Below the pieces are notes generated by a model. It saw only the letters and a list, made by a program, of their open reading frames with translations. It did no database searches and was not told where the DNA came from. From contig BDSL01000025.1 in assembly GCA_003116995.1 (NCBI GenBank), forward strand, positions 1-64,000: DNA of 64,000 nt, read 5' to 3'. A program made the translations under genes and the position numbers. Positions 32,901 through 44,400 of the stretch are shown here, one piece after another (within the stretch, counting starts at the first letter, position 1; each line of letters starts with the position of its first letter). This DNA is from Yamagishiella unicocca. Its lineage: Eukaryota > Chlorophyta > Chlorophyceae > Chlamydomonadales > Volvocaceae.

Positions 32901-35804
32901 ATGCAGTGCTTCGACAATAACAGGATCATGCAGGCTACCAGCTATCGCTCCGTTGCAGGTGAGGCGGCGGCGCTGCACTACGTCCGACGCCATTTACCGG
33001 CGCTTTGAAGTCGCATACCTTCAATGCCAACAACAGTTGAAGGACTGGCTATGATGGCTATATAGTACTCATTGGGTTGCCGCTTTCCGCAGGTGCACGG
33101 CCCTCGACCGTTCGTGTATGCCGCGTTGCCACGGCTGCAAGGGTAAGCTGGTCATCCCGAGCCGCATGCCCCCCCCCCAAATCTTTTCTAGCGCCTCCTA
33201 TCTACGTCATATCATATAGCTTTCTTCTGTGGGCGCACAGGCTGCGGCCGTGCGCGTGCAATGCACGTTACAGGAGGCGCGGCCAGCCGTCAACGGCATC
33301 CCGGTGGGTCTGCCCAAAGGGGCCGTGCCGAACCGCCCCATACTGGAGGTCCCCGATTGGGAGAATCAGTACCGGCGCCATACTACACGCACTTCGCAAC
33401 CAGGGCCAGCATCGCTCAGCCGTCTACGGCTTTTCTCTGGGACCTCAAACCCGGTGAGGATTGTGCATAGAAGGATGTGGTGGTCAGGGAGGTCTTGGCT
33501 GGTGGAGAACATGTTAGCCTGCCGTATCGAAAGACTCACAGCTGAAAGGTGTTGATTTCTGATGCTGTGCTGTATGTCCAACTTGGATGGAGTGGTTTGG
33601 GAGAGGTGCAAGTTGCAACGGTGAAGGTAGTCGCAATTGCTCATCACTATCGAGCTTTTAGGCTCTCTATTGAGGTTTGCTTCCGTTGCAACAGTCCTAT
33701 GACAGTCCGCGCCTCGTGACGTGCAATGGCTGTACCTTCAGACGCTCGCTGGCGAGGTGGCGCAATACCTGGGCATGGAGCTGGGCAAGATTAAGTGCAA
33801 GCGGTTTGCTGACGGCGAGATTTATGTTCAGGTTCAGGTGAGCACCAGTTTGGAATCGAGGGGTGATTGGCATGCGACATGAGAAAGGCAGCATAAGAAC
33901 GTTCAGCTAGCACTCGTTAGGACAGGCCTTGTCCGGGACCGGAATGGACACTCTCATGCAGTTCATTTATTCAACGACGAGTTACATGGTCCTGGGTACC
34001 CTCCCCGGTTAGGCGGAGTGTGGATGCGCGTTCCTGCACGAGCTTTCGAGCATAAATGCCGGTTTCCAGATACGCATTGAGGGTGGCAAGGATTTGCTGT
34101 AAGATGGCACTGCTGGTTTGAGAAGGAGTGTGACTGGGTTGCGACGTACCAGCTTGGGTAACGATTTTTGAGCTATCTGCTTGCCTTTGTATCCGGCGTA
34201 GTGGGTCATTAGGGGTCATCTGCGGCGGACGCTGCCTTGGGGAGCCACTTCGCCGCGTCAGCGCCCTCACCCCAGACAGCCCGGTCCTCGCTGAATTCAC
34301 GGGCTCTTTTCGTGAATAGGTGCCTGCGTACGGGCGCTCCACCATTACGTTTCACATCGGAAGCCAACAATGTACCTCTCGAGTGGGATGGATGGGACTG
34401 TGAAGCACTATTGGGCTTCCAGAGATGTCGGATGTCTGGGCGGTTCGTGACCACACGACATATCTGCCCAATCATGACGATCCGCGAACGTGCTTCCGAA
34501 CCGCTCTCAGTTGCGATTAGGTTTGCTGACCAGCCGCAAGCAATGGAAATGGACGGCGTTCATACTCGGGAATGCTCGTTATGCCTGGACACTATCGAAG
34601 TATGCGCAAAGCGCATTAGCTACTTTCCTGACTCCCAGGCACGTGTCCCGTCACCCACTTGCCGCTTCGCCGCCTTTTTACCTCCTACACTATCGCCTCT
34701 CCCCGCGCTGACCGCATCCCCTGCCGCCCTCTATAAGCTCTTCAAACCGCGCGCATGTGCCCTCGTGCGCCTGCAGGAGTCCATCCGCGGCTGCGACGTG
34801 TTCCTCATCCAGCCCACCTGCCCGCCCGTGAACGACCACCTCATGGAGCTGCTCATCACCATCGACGCCTGCCGCCGCGCGTCCGCACGCTCCATCACGG
34901 CAGTCATCCCCTACTACGGTTACGCGCGCGCAGACCGCAAGGTTCAGGGCCGCGAATCCATCGCCGCGAAGCTGACCGCCAATCTTATCACAGAGGCGGG
35001 CGCGGACCGCGTGCTGGCCATCGATTTGCACTCGGGGCAGTGCGTGGGCTACTTCGACATCCCCGTGGACCACGTGTACGGCGAGACGGTGATCCTCGAC
35101 TACCTGGCCTCCAAGCGCATCGCCACGGGGGACCTGGTGGTTGTGTCCCCCGATGTGGGAGGCGTGGCGCGAGCACGCGCGTTCGCCAAGAAGCTCAACG
35201 ATGCGCCGCTGGCGATAGTGGACAAGCGCCGCTCCGCACACAACGTGTCCGAGGTCATGAACCTCATTGGCGACGTGCGCGGCAAGGTCAGGCCTGGGAG
35301 TCCGTTGTTCGATCGGGTCAGGGAGTGATCTGCCCGCGGATTGGGTACTGCCGCGCGCTTGCAAACATATTGGGGTGAGCCGCGTGATGCCGGCTGCACA
35401 CGTGAGCACGCCAGGTCCTTTCAACTGTATGCCCGGCCCTTCGCCGGCACGCAAGCCTTCGGCCCCGTGGGCACACGAGCTTAACGGGTACCTTACCCCT
35501 GCAGGTGGCGGTGCTGGTGGACGACATGATCGACACGGCCGGCACCATAACCAACGCAGCCAAGGTGCTGGCCAAGGAAGGAGCGCGCGAGGTATATGCT
35601 TGTGCAACGCATGCCGTGTTCTCGCCCCCCGCCGTGGAGCGCCTGTCTAGCGGCGTGTTCCAGGAGGTCATCGTCACCAACACCATCCCCGTATCTCCGG
35701 AGAACGTCTTTCCGCAGCTCACCATACTCTCAGTGGCAAACCTGCTGGGTGAGACCATTTGGCGCGTCTACAACGCCGCGTCCGTGCAGGCGCTCCGAGA
35801 CTGA
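32901..35804 (+). CDS. PRS: ribose-phosphate pyrophosphokinase, plastid-type
   Basis: Makes PRPP from ribose 5-phosphate and ATP for nucleotide, His and Trp synthesis. Six exons join in phase: 32901-32958, 33093-33142, 33241-33453, 33742-33837, 34777-35286 and 35505-35804, giving 408 aa. Residues 1 to about 95 look like a chloroplast transit peptide (rich in Ala, Arg, Val, Ser). The enzyme begins at [11 protein letters not shown] (about 97-107). [11 protein letters not shown] follows; then the ATP-site stretch [17 protein letters not shown], the DLHSGQ motif with its His (222-227), DKRRSAHN (flexible loop) and the PRPP-binding [13 protein letters not shown] (312-324). All expected class I motifs are present and total length fits a plant PRS with a plastid leader. 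Met1 could instead be the in-frame ATG at 32928, giving 399 aa. A TGTAA at 36806-36810 may end the mRNA. Confidence 0.9.
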
Positions 35805-37127
35805 GGGCGGCGGCTGGGTGGGTGGTTGCACAGAGAACGACTAAGGCATGGGGAACGTCCCTGATGTGGGCGTCTATCGCTACGTGGCACAGAGCTTACC
35901 TGGGGTTTAGGGGGTTAGCAAATGGCAACAGGCCGAGAGGGTGCGGCGAGCCGAGGGCGCGCGAATGCAGTGGTTTTGGCGGCGCCACTTCGCATTGCCT
36001 ACTGACGTCGTCACCGTTGCACTCTTATGTCGGATGCACGGCGTCCCATATGCACCTCGATGTGGCGTGGCCGTACCGAGGTAGTCGGAATGGTCGGGTT
36101 TGGGCCGAGGGAGCGTGCGACGTGCAAGGCCGGCGATGGTGAGCCGACTGGATGGGACACGTTTCGGGAATACTTGGGTAATGCGACGCAGTCGGGATGG
36201 CAGCCAGCACACGGCGGACCTTGCGCCTGCACGTTTGATTTATGCATCTGTCGGCGCAGCGCGTTGTGTAGGGCGGCAGTGCCGCCCGCACCGCATTCCG
36301 CTGCAGGCGTTTTGTTCGAGAGTCACAGAACAGTGCGGGTGGCGACGTGCGGGCCTTGGGTAATAGGCAGTAGCTGGCGGGGAGGCACCGCTTGGGTGCT
36401 GCAGGCCCAGCACGGATCGTCGCCAGTCCAACACGTGTTGGGGTCGGCAAGCACTATTGTCAAGTTGAGTGGCGGGGGGGACCGTCCGCGCAACAAACCG
36501 AGACTACTTTTTAATGCGACAATGTGATGTGAGGCGTTGGTCTTTCATTTCGGTTCGGTGCGTTTACCAGATAAGTTTGCGTGTCTGGCGTGTCTATGCG
36601 TCCTTCTTTTTGACCGTGAACTGACTTTCGGCACTGTTTTGTTCGAGGCAAGTGTACGCATGCAGTCAGGGGGGGACCTTAATACCGCAGGACCTTTGCC
36701 GAGCCTGCGCCCAAAGTGCTGCTATTGAGGCACCTTCCCGCGCCCTGTTGCTGGCGGTAGTAAAACTGTGGTGGTGGTGGTGGTGGTAATGCAGATGTGG
36801 TTGTCTGTAAACTTCATAAACGTCCTTCAGGTCAAGGCGGGTGCTGGTCGGGGGAAGTTTGCATTTGTCAGGCTAGCCATTCATTTTTGGCTCCTTGTGG
36901 CGGCGGAATGGCCCCGCCCTCACGCTTACATGCACAGGGTTCGTGTAATTAACGGCCTCTGCACCCGTGGCCCGAACATGAACGCTGTCTGCCTGTGTTT
37001 TTCCCGACCGCGGCCCGTTCGCCCGATACCCAGTGCAGACTCGTACAGCGGTTACGTTGGCTGCACTCGTTGCTTGGCTGGAAGCCATAGATGTGCTGTT
37101 CCTTTGGTCCAGTGAGGATGATTGTCG
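35805..37127. other. convergent intergenic region PRS/ARGLU1
   Basis: Holds the 3'UTRs of the two convergent genes. It includes a (ggt)n run at about 36770-36786 and the TGTAA at 36806-36810. No further gene seen. Confidence 0.5.
36806..36810 (+). terminator. possible TGTAA polyadenylation signal of PRS
   Basis: First TGTAA on the plus strand after the PRS stop that I can find, about 1.0 kb downstream. TGTAA is the usual green-algal signal. The long 3'UTR makes this tentative. Confidence 0.35.
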
Positions 37128-37132
37128 TTACA
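37128..37132 (-). terminator. TGTAA polyadenylation signal of ARGLU1-like gene
   Basis: TTACA on the plus strand is TGTAA on the minus strand, about 270 nt after the stop codon at 37405. This is a normal distance for a volvocine 3'UTR. Confidence 0.5.
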
Positions 37133-37404
37133 ACTCCGCCACAATGGTACAACGTACAACACCAAACCGCCTTCCGAACGATGCGAGATAGATGCCAATC
37201 CAACAGCACGTGACCAGAACGTCAAAACTGCGCTAGCCGTAATTTTGTTGCTGACTCTTCCGAAATCCCGAAGAGGATTCTTGAAACAGAACAGCATCGT
37301 TAAAGCCAACATTCTGTGTGTTTGAAAGGCCGCACGGGTCGCTGTCCCATCGCACGGCTCTGCCCATGTCACACCGACAGTACAGCAATGCGGAGCCAGC
37401 AGCG

Positions 37405-40400
37405 CTACATCTTGAACCCCAGACTGAATGTCATCTTCTTTCGGCCCTTCCCCAAGATGAGCTGCTGCTGTCGCTTCTGGTCCTCGTCTTCCTTCTTCTT
37501 CCTGCATCAGCGCACGGCCGTCATCGATGTTTGTTAGCTGTGAAATGCCACGAAGTGATGCCCCTACCTGCCGTGGCAACTTCACACCCCCTGCCACGCT
37601 CCCAGGCTGCCATGCGACATTGCACCGCGGTCGCAAGCCAGCAGCTAAGCTTACACTCGACACCTGGACAGCGCGTACCTCTCCTCGTCCTCCATTTTGG
37701 CCTGCTGCTTGCGCTGCAGCTCCAGGAAGTGCTGCTCCAGTTGTCGCGCTTCCTCCTCCTTGCGACGCTTTGCGGCCTCTTCCTCCTGAACACAGAAACG
37801 GTTGTAATCGCAACAACGAGCGCATTGCGTCTGTTGGCAACTAGGAGTAGGGCACACATGCGACCCTAAGAGCACACATGCGACCCTAAGAGCACACATG
37901 CGACCCTAAGAGCACACATGCGACCCTAAGAGCACACATGCGACCCCAGACCGAACGCCCAGGCTTGGCGTGCGTGTTTGCTAGCCCATGTTTTGTAATA
38001 TGGCGCGCCCAAGGACGCGTGCTCCGGAGACTCCCAAGTTCTTTAGCATTACGCCACCACTCACTTCCTTCTTGCGCTCCACCTCCAGCTCCAGCAGCTC
38101 CTGCTGTTGCGCGCGAATGGCCTCACGCCGGGCCTCCTCCTCGCGTGCGGCCCGCTCGCGCTCCGCCACCAGCTCCCGCTCCACCTGTCGACGGCAAGTG
38201 CGAGACGCGGCGGTGGCGCACATGGCTGCTGGTGGCGAGTACTGGGGCAGCTAGTGGATGCATACATGCCTGCCAAGGTACAGCTCATACACCGAGGCAC
38301 ATATAAGCTTCATCGCCATCCCTCCTACGAGACCCTTGCCCCCGCCTTCGTCCCTGCTACATTGCCCTCGAGAGACTGGGACACACGGCCTGCACTGACA
38401 AGCTGCCCGCCAGGGGGGGGGGCAGTCCTCTGGCACGCACACTCAAGCGCGTGCTCCAAACTGTTCCCCGGCTAGTGTTGCGCCGACTTCTCCTTTGTCG
38501 TAAACACCGGCTTCTTCGCTCCGCACGTCAGCGCACCTGCTCCTCGATGGCCCGCCGCTCCCGCTCCAACCGCGTCTGCAGCTCCCGCTGCACCGCCTCG
38601 CTGCTGAGCACCGTAGCTACACGCTCCTCCACGTACGCCGCCACACGCCTGTCCAGCTCCTCCTGTACCAGCCGAGACTGCAGCTCAGCGCGTTTACTGG
38701 GGAAGGGGAGGGAGTTGGGGCAGGAGCAGGGTCGGCAGCTTGCAGAGTAAGGGGCACGAGGGGCATCATTGTGCGTATCGAGCGCACTGCGAGTGTACCC
38801 CTAATAATCGCTACAACCGGTGCGCAGCGTTGGGTAAGGGCCATCAGCGATAAGGGGCTGAGGGGGTACTGCACGGAGTGCCAGACAAAGCGGGGCGTTT
38901 GCGGTGTGCCGGAACTCGCACGGGCCCCAGCCAGGCCGTCGTTTCGCCCAATCCTGCCGCTGCCTACCGTCCAGACGAAGGCGCAGTGCCACATGCCTAG
39001 GCCTCCCGCCTAACGCGAGAGGGTGCCTCTCTATTCAACAGCGAACGACCCGATTTGAGAGCTCAAAGTGCACTTCCTCGCACGAACCCTCCCTTCCCAG
39101 CCCGCGGACTTGACGCTCGGGCGAGCCTCCGCTGGTCGCCATAGCAGCACACGCCCCAGAGCCGGACTGCTGGGCCACTCCGGCAGAGCGCTACCCACCG
39201 CTGCAGCGCTTCCTCGGATAGGAGCCCCGCATTGTCGTCGTTCCCAGCGCCCGAGTTATTTCCGGTTGCAGCTGCTGCATCGTCTCCATCGCGGCCAGTG
39301 CCGGGGGCCGACCTCCCACCAAGGCCACCCGCGGCGCCCGGCCCCTGCTCGCCGTCCGGATCCCCGCCGCCACGGCCGCGGCTTCGACTCCGCGACCGGC
39401 CCTTGTCCCTGCTGGCGCTGCGGCGCCTGCTGCGATCCCGGCTTCGACCTCGGCTGGTGCTACGGCGGCCGCGGGAGGGCGACCGCGATCGGCTGCTTGA
39501 GGACGTCGAACGGCTGCGCGATCTGGATTCTGACCTGCCACGGGATCGTAGCTTGTCCCTGGATCTGGACCTGCCACGGCGCTCAGGCGACCTGGACCTT
39601 GACGCTGACCTGGACCAAGAGCGCGACCGGGAGTGCCGCCGCCCGTGCCCACGGGAACCCCGCTCTCGCACCTCCCGCTCCCGCGCCTCCCGCTCTCGCT
39701 CCCGTTCGCGTTCCCTCTCCCGTTCCCTCTCCCGTTCCTTTTCTTTCTCCCTTTCGCGTTCGCGCTCCTTCTCCCGCTCTCGTTCCCGCTCCTTCTCGCG
39801 TTCCCGGTCGCGGTCGCGGTAGTCCCGGTCGCGGTAGTCTCTCGACCCGCGATGCGACGAGTCCCGCTCCCGATACGATTCTCTCTGCAAACTGCGATAA
39901 TCGCGATCACGGTCACGGTCGCCGCGGCGTGCGGGGCTCCTGGAAGGGCTGCGCCTACTCCCGCTGCGTTTGCTGTCGTATGCGTCGTACTTGTCGGGCG
40001 GAGAACGAGAGCGTGAGCGCGAGGGCGAGCGCGATCGTGACACACTGGCCTGGCGCTTCTTGCGCGTCTCCTTGTCCTTCTCTTTGCGCTTGCTCTTATC
40101 GGACTTCTTCCTGTTCGGGTTGAAGGCCGTCCGTGCGATGGCGGTACGCAACAGGCGAGGCGTTCGAATCGATATGTTGTAGCTAACGTCAGCGACAGCG
40201 CGTGTGGGAATCCGTCCACCGTTTGGTTGGACGGCCATGCTGAGGCAGTATCACCGACCATGGCTGGCATAACAAAGAGCCTTCGCAGCAAGTTCCGCAA
40301 TGACCTATCAACTCGCAAAGAGCTACCCAGAGGGTGGGGAAGGGAAACCAAAGTAGGGCTGTTACGCCAAGGAGGTCGTGTTAGCAGCACAAGAGCCAAA

Positions 40401-40820
40401 TGGGGTTAGCACATGCCCATACACACGTCTGCTCACTAAGCGATACATCGCTCCGCGCAATGACCGCGCACCTCCTCCCACAGGTTATGGTAGCCTCGAA
40501 GCGCCTCAAGAGGCGCTCAGCTCTGGGCGCTGGCATGCAAGAGCCGGTTTAGATGCCACGCGTATGCAGGGCACGTGCGGGTCATGCAAGCTGATGCCTA
40601 AAGTACCCGAACTGCAGCTTGTCCAGCTTTGAGCGATGCGGCTTACCTGCTTGATGCTTGGTTTGCGCAATGTGCTCTGTGACCCCGCAGCCCGATGGCC
40701 GACATTGCAAAAATGCCCTCAGCGCACAGCCACCGCATAGCGTGAGTTCAGACACACGCATTACCTCGTTGGGCTCCGGGAATGAGATGAGTCGCGGGCG
40801 CGCTTGCTGCCGCTCCCCAT
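37405..40820 (-). CDS. ARGLU1: ARGLU1-like arginine/glutamate-rich splicing protein
   Basis: Nuclear pre-mRNA splicing and transcription cofactor family. Exons 40820-40765, 40110-39199, 38696-38537, 38184-38065, 37785-37679 and 37501-37405 join in phase to 483 aa. A 30-nt in-frame exon at 40676-40647 would make 493. Residues 1 to about 300 are an RS domain (MGSGSKRARDSSHSRSP, then dense SR, RD and RE repeats). The C-terminal 160 residues form a long charged helix: VQEELDRRVAAYVEERV, VERELVAERERAAREEEARR and EEEAAKRRKEEEARQLEQ. The end, QQQLILGKGRKKMTFSLGF and KM, matches the diagnostic ARGLU1 C-terminus (ILGKG...FSL). The order of RS then Glu/Arg-helix then ILGKG tail is that of ARGLU1. The RS part is longer than in animals. 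It is convergent with PRS. Confidence 0.9.
37851..37950. repeat. 20-bp tandem repeat, 5 copies, in an ARGLU1 intron
   Basis: Five copies of agcacacatgcgaccctaag. The first and last each carry small changes. They lie in the intron between exons 37785 and 38065. Confidence 0.95.
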
Positions 40821-41402
40821 TTTAGCGATTGCACTCAGGACTCAGCCCAGCTGTATCCTTCACGGTACCCTACATACAACTAATCAACATTCAAATTGAT
40901 TGCCTAAGGACACGCCAATTTTGAGGATGTCAAGCAATATAAGCAGCTCCGTTGGCCAGCGGTGGGAATCGAGGGTAACAAGCTTGCCTGGCACACACAG
41001 TAACATCGTTTACACCACGTTTAAACATGTGGAGCTCGTTGAACCAAAAATTTCGCAGCCGGCAATGTACCGGCCGGCATGCTCCCATCTGGGGTAATAC
41101 GTGCAAGGTGCAACATCGAGACCTGCATGGGGGCAGCCATGGGGCTATACCCACCTGGCTGCCCGTAGCGTTATTCCAAAACGCACCGGAGGAATAAGGA
41201 TCGAGGGATCTTATACAGTTCCAACACTGCTGCAGCAGGCGAGAAAGGCGAGGCCCGAATTGCAGTAGGCGGCCTACTCGTAGGCGATACATTGCGGCAC
41301 AGAAGGCTGAACGAGCATGAATAATGCACACGTGTAGATATCTATAGAATCGGAACTTGGGCACCACATACCGCCCCTAAAGGGGGGCGGCTGCAAAGGC
41401 AG
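40821..41402. promoter_or_regulatory. divergent intergenic region ARGLU1 / 676-aa gene
   Basis: Only about 580 bp separate the two start codons, so the promoters must be close or shared. It is less GC-rich than the exons. No repeat or clear TATA box found. Confidence 0.5.
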
Positions 41403-44400
41403 ATGGCAGCACAGTCCGCCCCCGCAACATGGAACTTTGACTTGGCAGGGCAGCTGAAAAGAAGAATTGGCGTCGGACCCCAGAATTGGGATCATTTCGC
41501 GGCGGCGGCTGACGACAGCGACGGCAAGGCCTATGTTCCACCTAGCGGAGCCAATGTTACGCTAAAAGATCTAGCAAGGTACGAAATCTGGGCTTGCGGA
41601 CGCACTCCCACATGGTGCATGGTGCTGCGTTGCGCGGAATGGTCGGCAAGGGCGTCACGCGCATGCCGTAGTGGATTTGCTCAGTTGCGCGGCGCTCGAG
41701 CCCTCCATAATGCCCTTCATGCAAAATGTGCACGCGTTGTGGGGTCTACGTGCAAGACCTTACTGTCCTCCACACATCACGATAGCTGAGGTACTCGTCG
41801 ACCCGCGTCAGTCTTGGAAGCTGTATGAGCTTTCGCACATACCGCATGATTCCCCGCGTTTTTCCTTGCAAGGATCTGCCACCGTGACTCTTGCCGATGT
41901 GTGTTTGATGACACTTCCTGCCGTTGCCTTCGCAGGGACCCGGCCAGCATCTCCTTCCCCTCCAATGACGACCCCGCCGTACGCGCAGCGGTGGAGGATG
42001 ACGGCGGCTGGGTCGGCACGCCCGACCCCACCAAGTTTGCACCTGGCACGACGTACTTGTCTCCGCGAGAGCTGCGAGAGGAGATTGAGAAAGGGAACGT
42101 CATGTTATGGAAGGTGCGAACAACGGGCGAACGTGTCAATTCTGGTCGTGGACGATTGCGCTTGCCAGGCAACTCTGTACACGGTATGCGGACAGGGAAA
42201 GTGACCAGGACCTAGACCTTATGATGTCGCTTTGTCCTGTGTCCATTTGGGTGGCTCCATTGTTCCTGGCTCGCCACTGCATTGTCATCCCCCCCAGACC
42301 TTCAAACAGTCGGTTTCAGAGCTTACCGGGGAGGACCGTGAGGCAATGGACGATCTTGTGCAGAAGCGCATCATGCAAGAGCGTCTCTTCGTCACCTTAA
42401 AGGACGGGTCAAAGGTAAGCTAGCCGCCGGGGCCGGTGCGCCGGTGGATTGTCGCGTCATCCCACAAGTGCGCCTTGCTTCGTTCCGCGCGCGTTCGGCG
42501 CCTGTATGAGCCAAGCGGTAACTGAAACAGTTGCTTCATGCAGTCAAGTCCCTACCTCAATGCATTCATTCGAGTATAGGTATCGGTACAGGCTTCGAAA
42601 TCCTTTCCTGATTTTGGTGTCCTACCCCGCTTCGGTTTTCCTCTCCCTTGCAGGTGTCCCTGTGGGACCTGCACCAGTATGTTTACAACAACCCTGAGCT
42701 CGAGGCTTTGTACGAGCGGCGTCGGAGATTCCCCGTGGCGGACCCCGAGGACCCGGTGGGCCGCTCCTTACCCGTGGCACCTGCGTCTGGCCTGGAGCGT
42801 AGCGCCGGACGGCCCATAGCGGTGATGGCGCCCGAGGAGGCGGAGGACCTGGAGCTGGATTGGGTGAGTGGGCGGGTGTCAGGCGCAGTCCCGGCCGACA
42901 CAGTTGATGGCTCGATAATGGGTGCATTGGCTGCGGTACGTATCGCGAAAGGCGCGACTAGCCGGACCAGTGATGCCGGAGTCAGTCGTCGACGGATGCA
43001 AAGGTGGAATTCGGGAGATGGCTCTTCCTTTGTGTACTGTAAAGTGACAAAGCCGGCCCCGGGCTAAGGTGCAATTCTGCACTCGCTGTCATTGTGTGGC
43101 CAACCCCTAGCCTCAAGTGTGGCGGTTTCCATCACGGCCTCTGCGCGCAGGGGCACGTGGCCAGCGGCTCGATGTGGCGGCGGCGGCCCACCCGCTGGCT
43201 GCGGGGCCTGGACGGCGTCAAGGACTGGGACATGGAGGTGTACACGCACGAGCCCATGACCAATCAGGTTGGTGGGGCCGCATGTAGGGGCCGAAGATGC
43301 GATGGGGTTTATGACGGGGCCGGGACAGGGTGAAGGGGAGATGCATGTTTTTCAATTAGAGCAGCAGACGTTGTTGTACTCTAGGTGGGGTACTGCGGTA
43401 TTACAGCAGATGATTGTGGTGCGGGTTCGGTGACGGGAAGCGTGGGTGATGGCCGTGAGCTGCAGCCGTCTCGCACCTCACAGATTTCGTCCCAGACCTG
43501 TCCCTCATACCGGGAGCTCTTTCCCAACCGCACAAATAGTGGTCTGGCTTGCAGTCGGGCCTCATTGCAGCCAATTACAGTCACCCGCGCCCACGTGCAC
43601 ATCTGTTGTTTCGTGCCCAGATACTGGGTCGCAAATACGGAGGTCGCGATCCGTACGGTGTAATTCAAGATCCGTTGTACGCCCAAGACGTGGTGCGCTG
43701 TGGACCTCTGCTGGGCATGACGTTTGTGTTGACAGCGGCGAGGGACATCCCGCTGCAGGACATGGCCAGGTGGGTGGACGCAGGGCTGGGTTAGGGCTGT
43801 GAGGGAAACCCTCAGGGCTCAGGACTCTTGGCGGGTTCGGAGCTTAGGAATCTTGGCGGGTTCGGAGCTTGGGTTTCGAGGTGCCGTCGGGGCGAGGAAG
43901 TCCCCAGGGAAGCGCGGAAGGAGATACGGAGGGAGCCGGAGGGAGAGAACGGGCCCTGCAAATGTTGACCTGTATCCTACGGTGTGTCGCACCTCTAGGC
44001 AAAGCCAGGCGAGTTTGTTGGTTACGTGTGGGCTCCGGGACAGCTTCTCCAATCCTTGCTTAGTGTCGTCGCTATAAAAGAAATCGCTGCGTTGTTCTAT
44101 ATCAGCCGCCACGCAGTGGCAAGTCGTGCAAGCAAGCAGCACGCAGTTCGTATCACAGGCATGATCAACAAAGATTTTGTCAGGCAACCAGCTGTACTTT
44201 CTGAACCTAGCCGCTGCCGCCGCCGACCGTGGGCTGATGATGTACATCACATAACTGCAACAATCATACAAGGCCGCTCGTAAGGGCGTGCCCTGCTGAA
44301 CACCTACCACCAAGTCTGAGGCCCACGGCTCCGGCGTCAGCTCAGCTCCTGTGTCGTACTCGTTCGATCAAACTTGCAATGCCGGCACCTGCATCTGTAG

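Noticed and set aside
34237..34776. N-terminal extension of the large PRS open frame
   Set aside because: The frame is open upstream, but the acceptor at 34776 joins the preceding exon exactly at the conserved [13 protein letters not shown], so this part is intron 4.
39068..40399. Long plus (351 codons) and second minus (402 codons) frames
   Set aside because: Shadows of the RS-domain exon of the ARGLU1-like gene, which alone has consistent splice phases and the SR/RE pattern.
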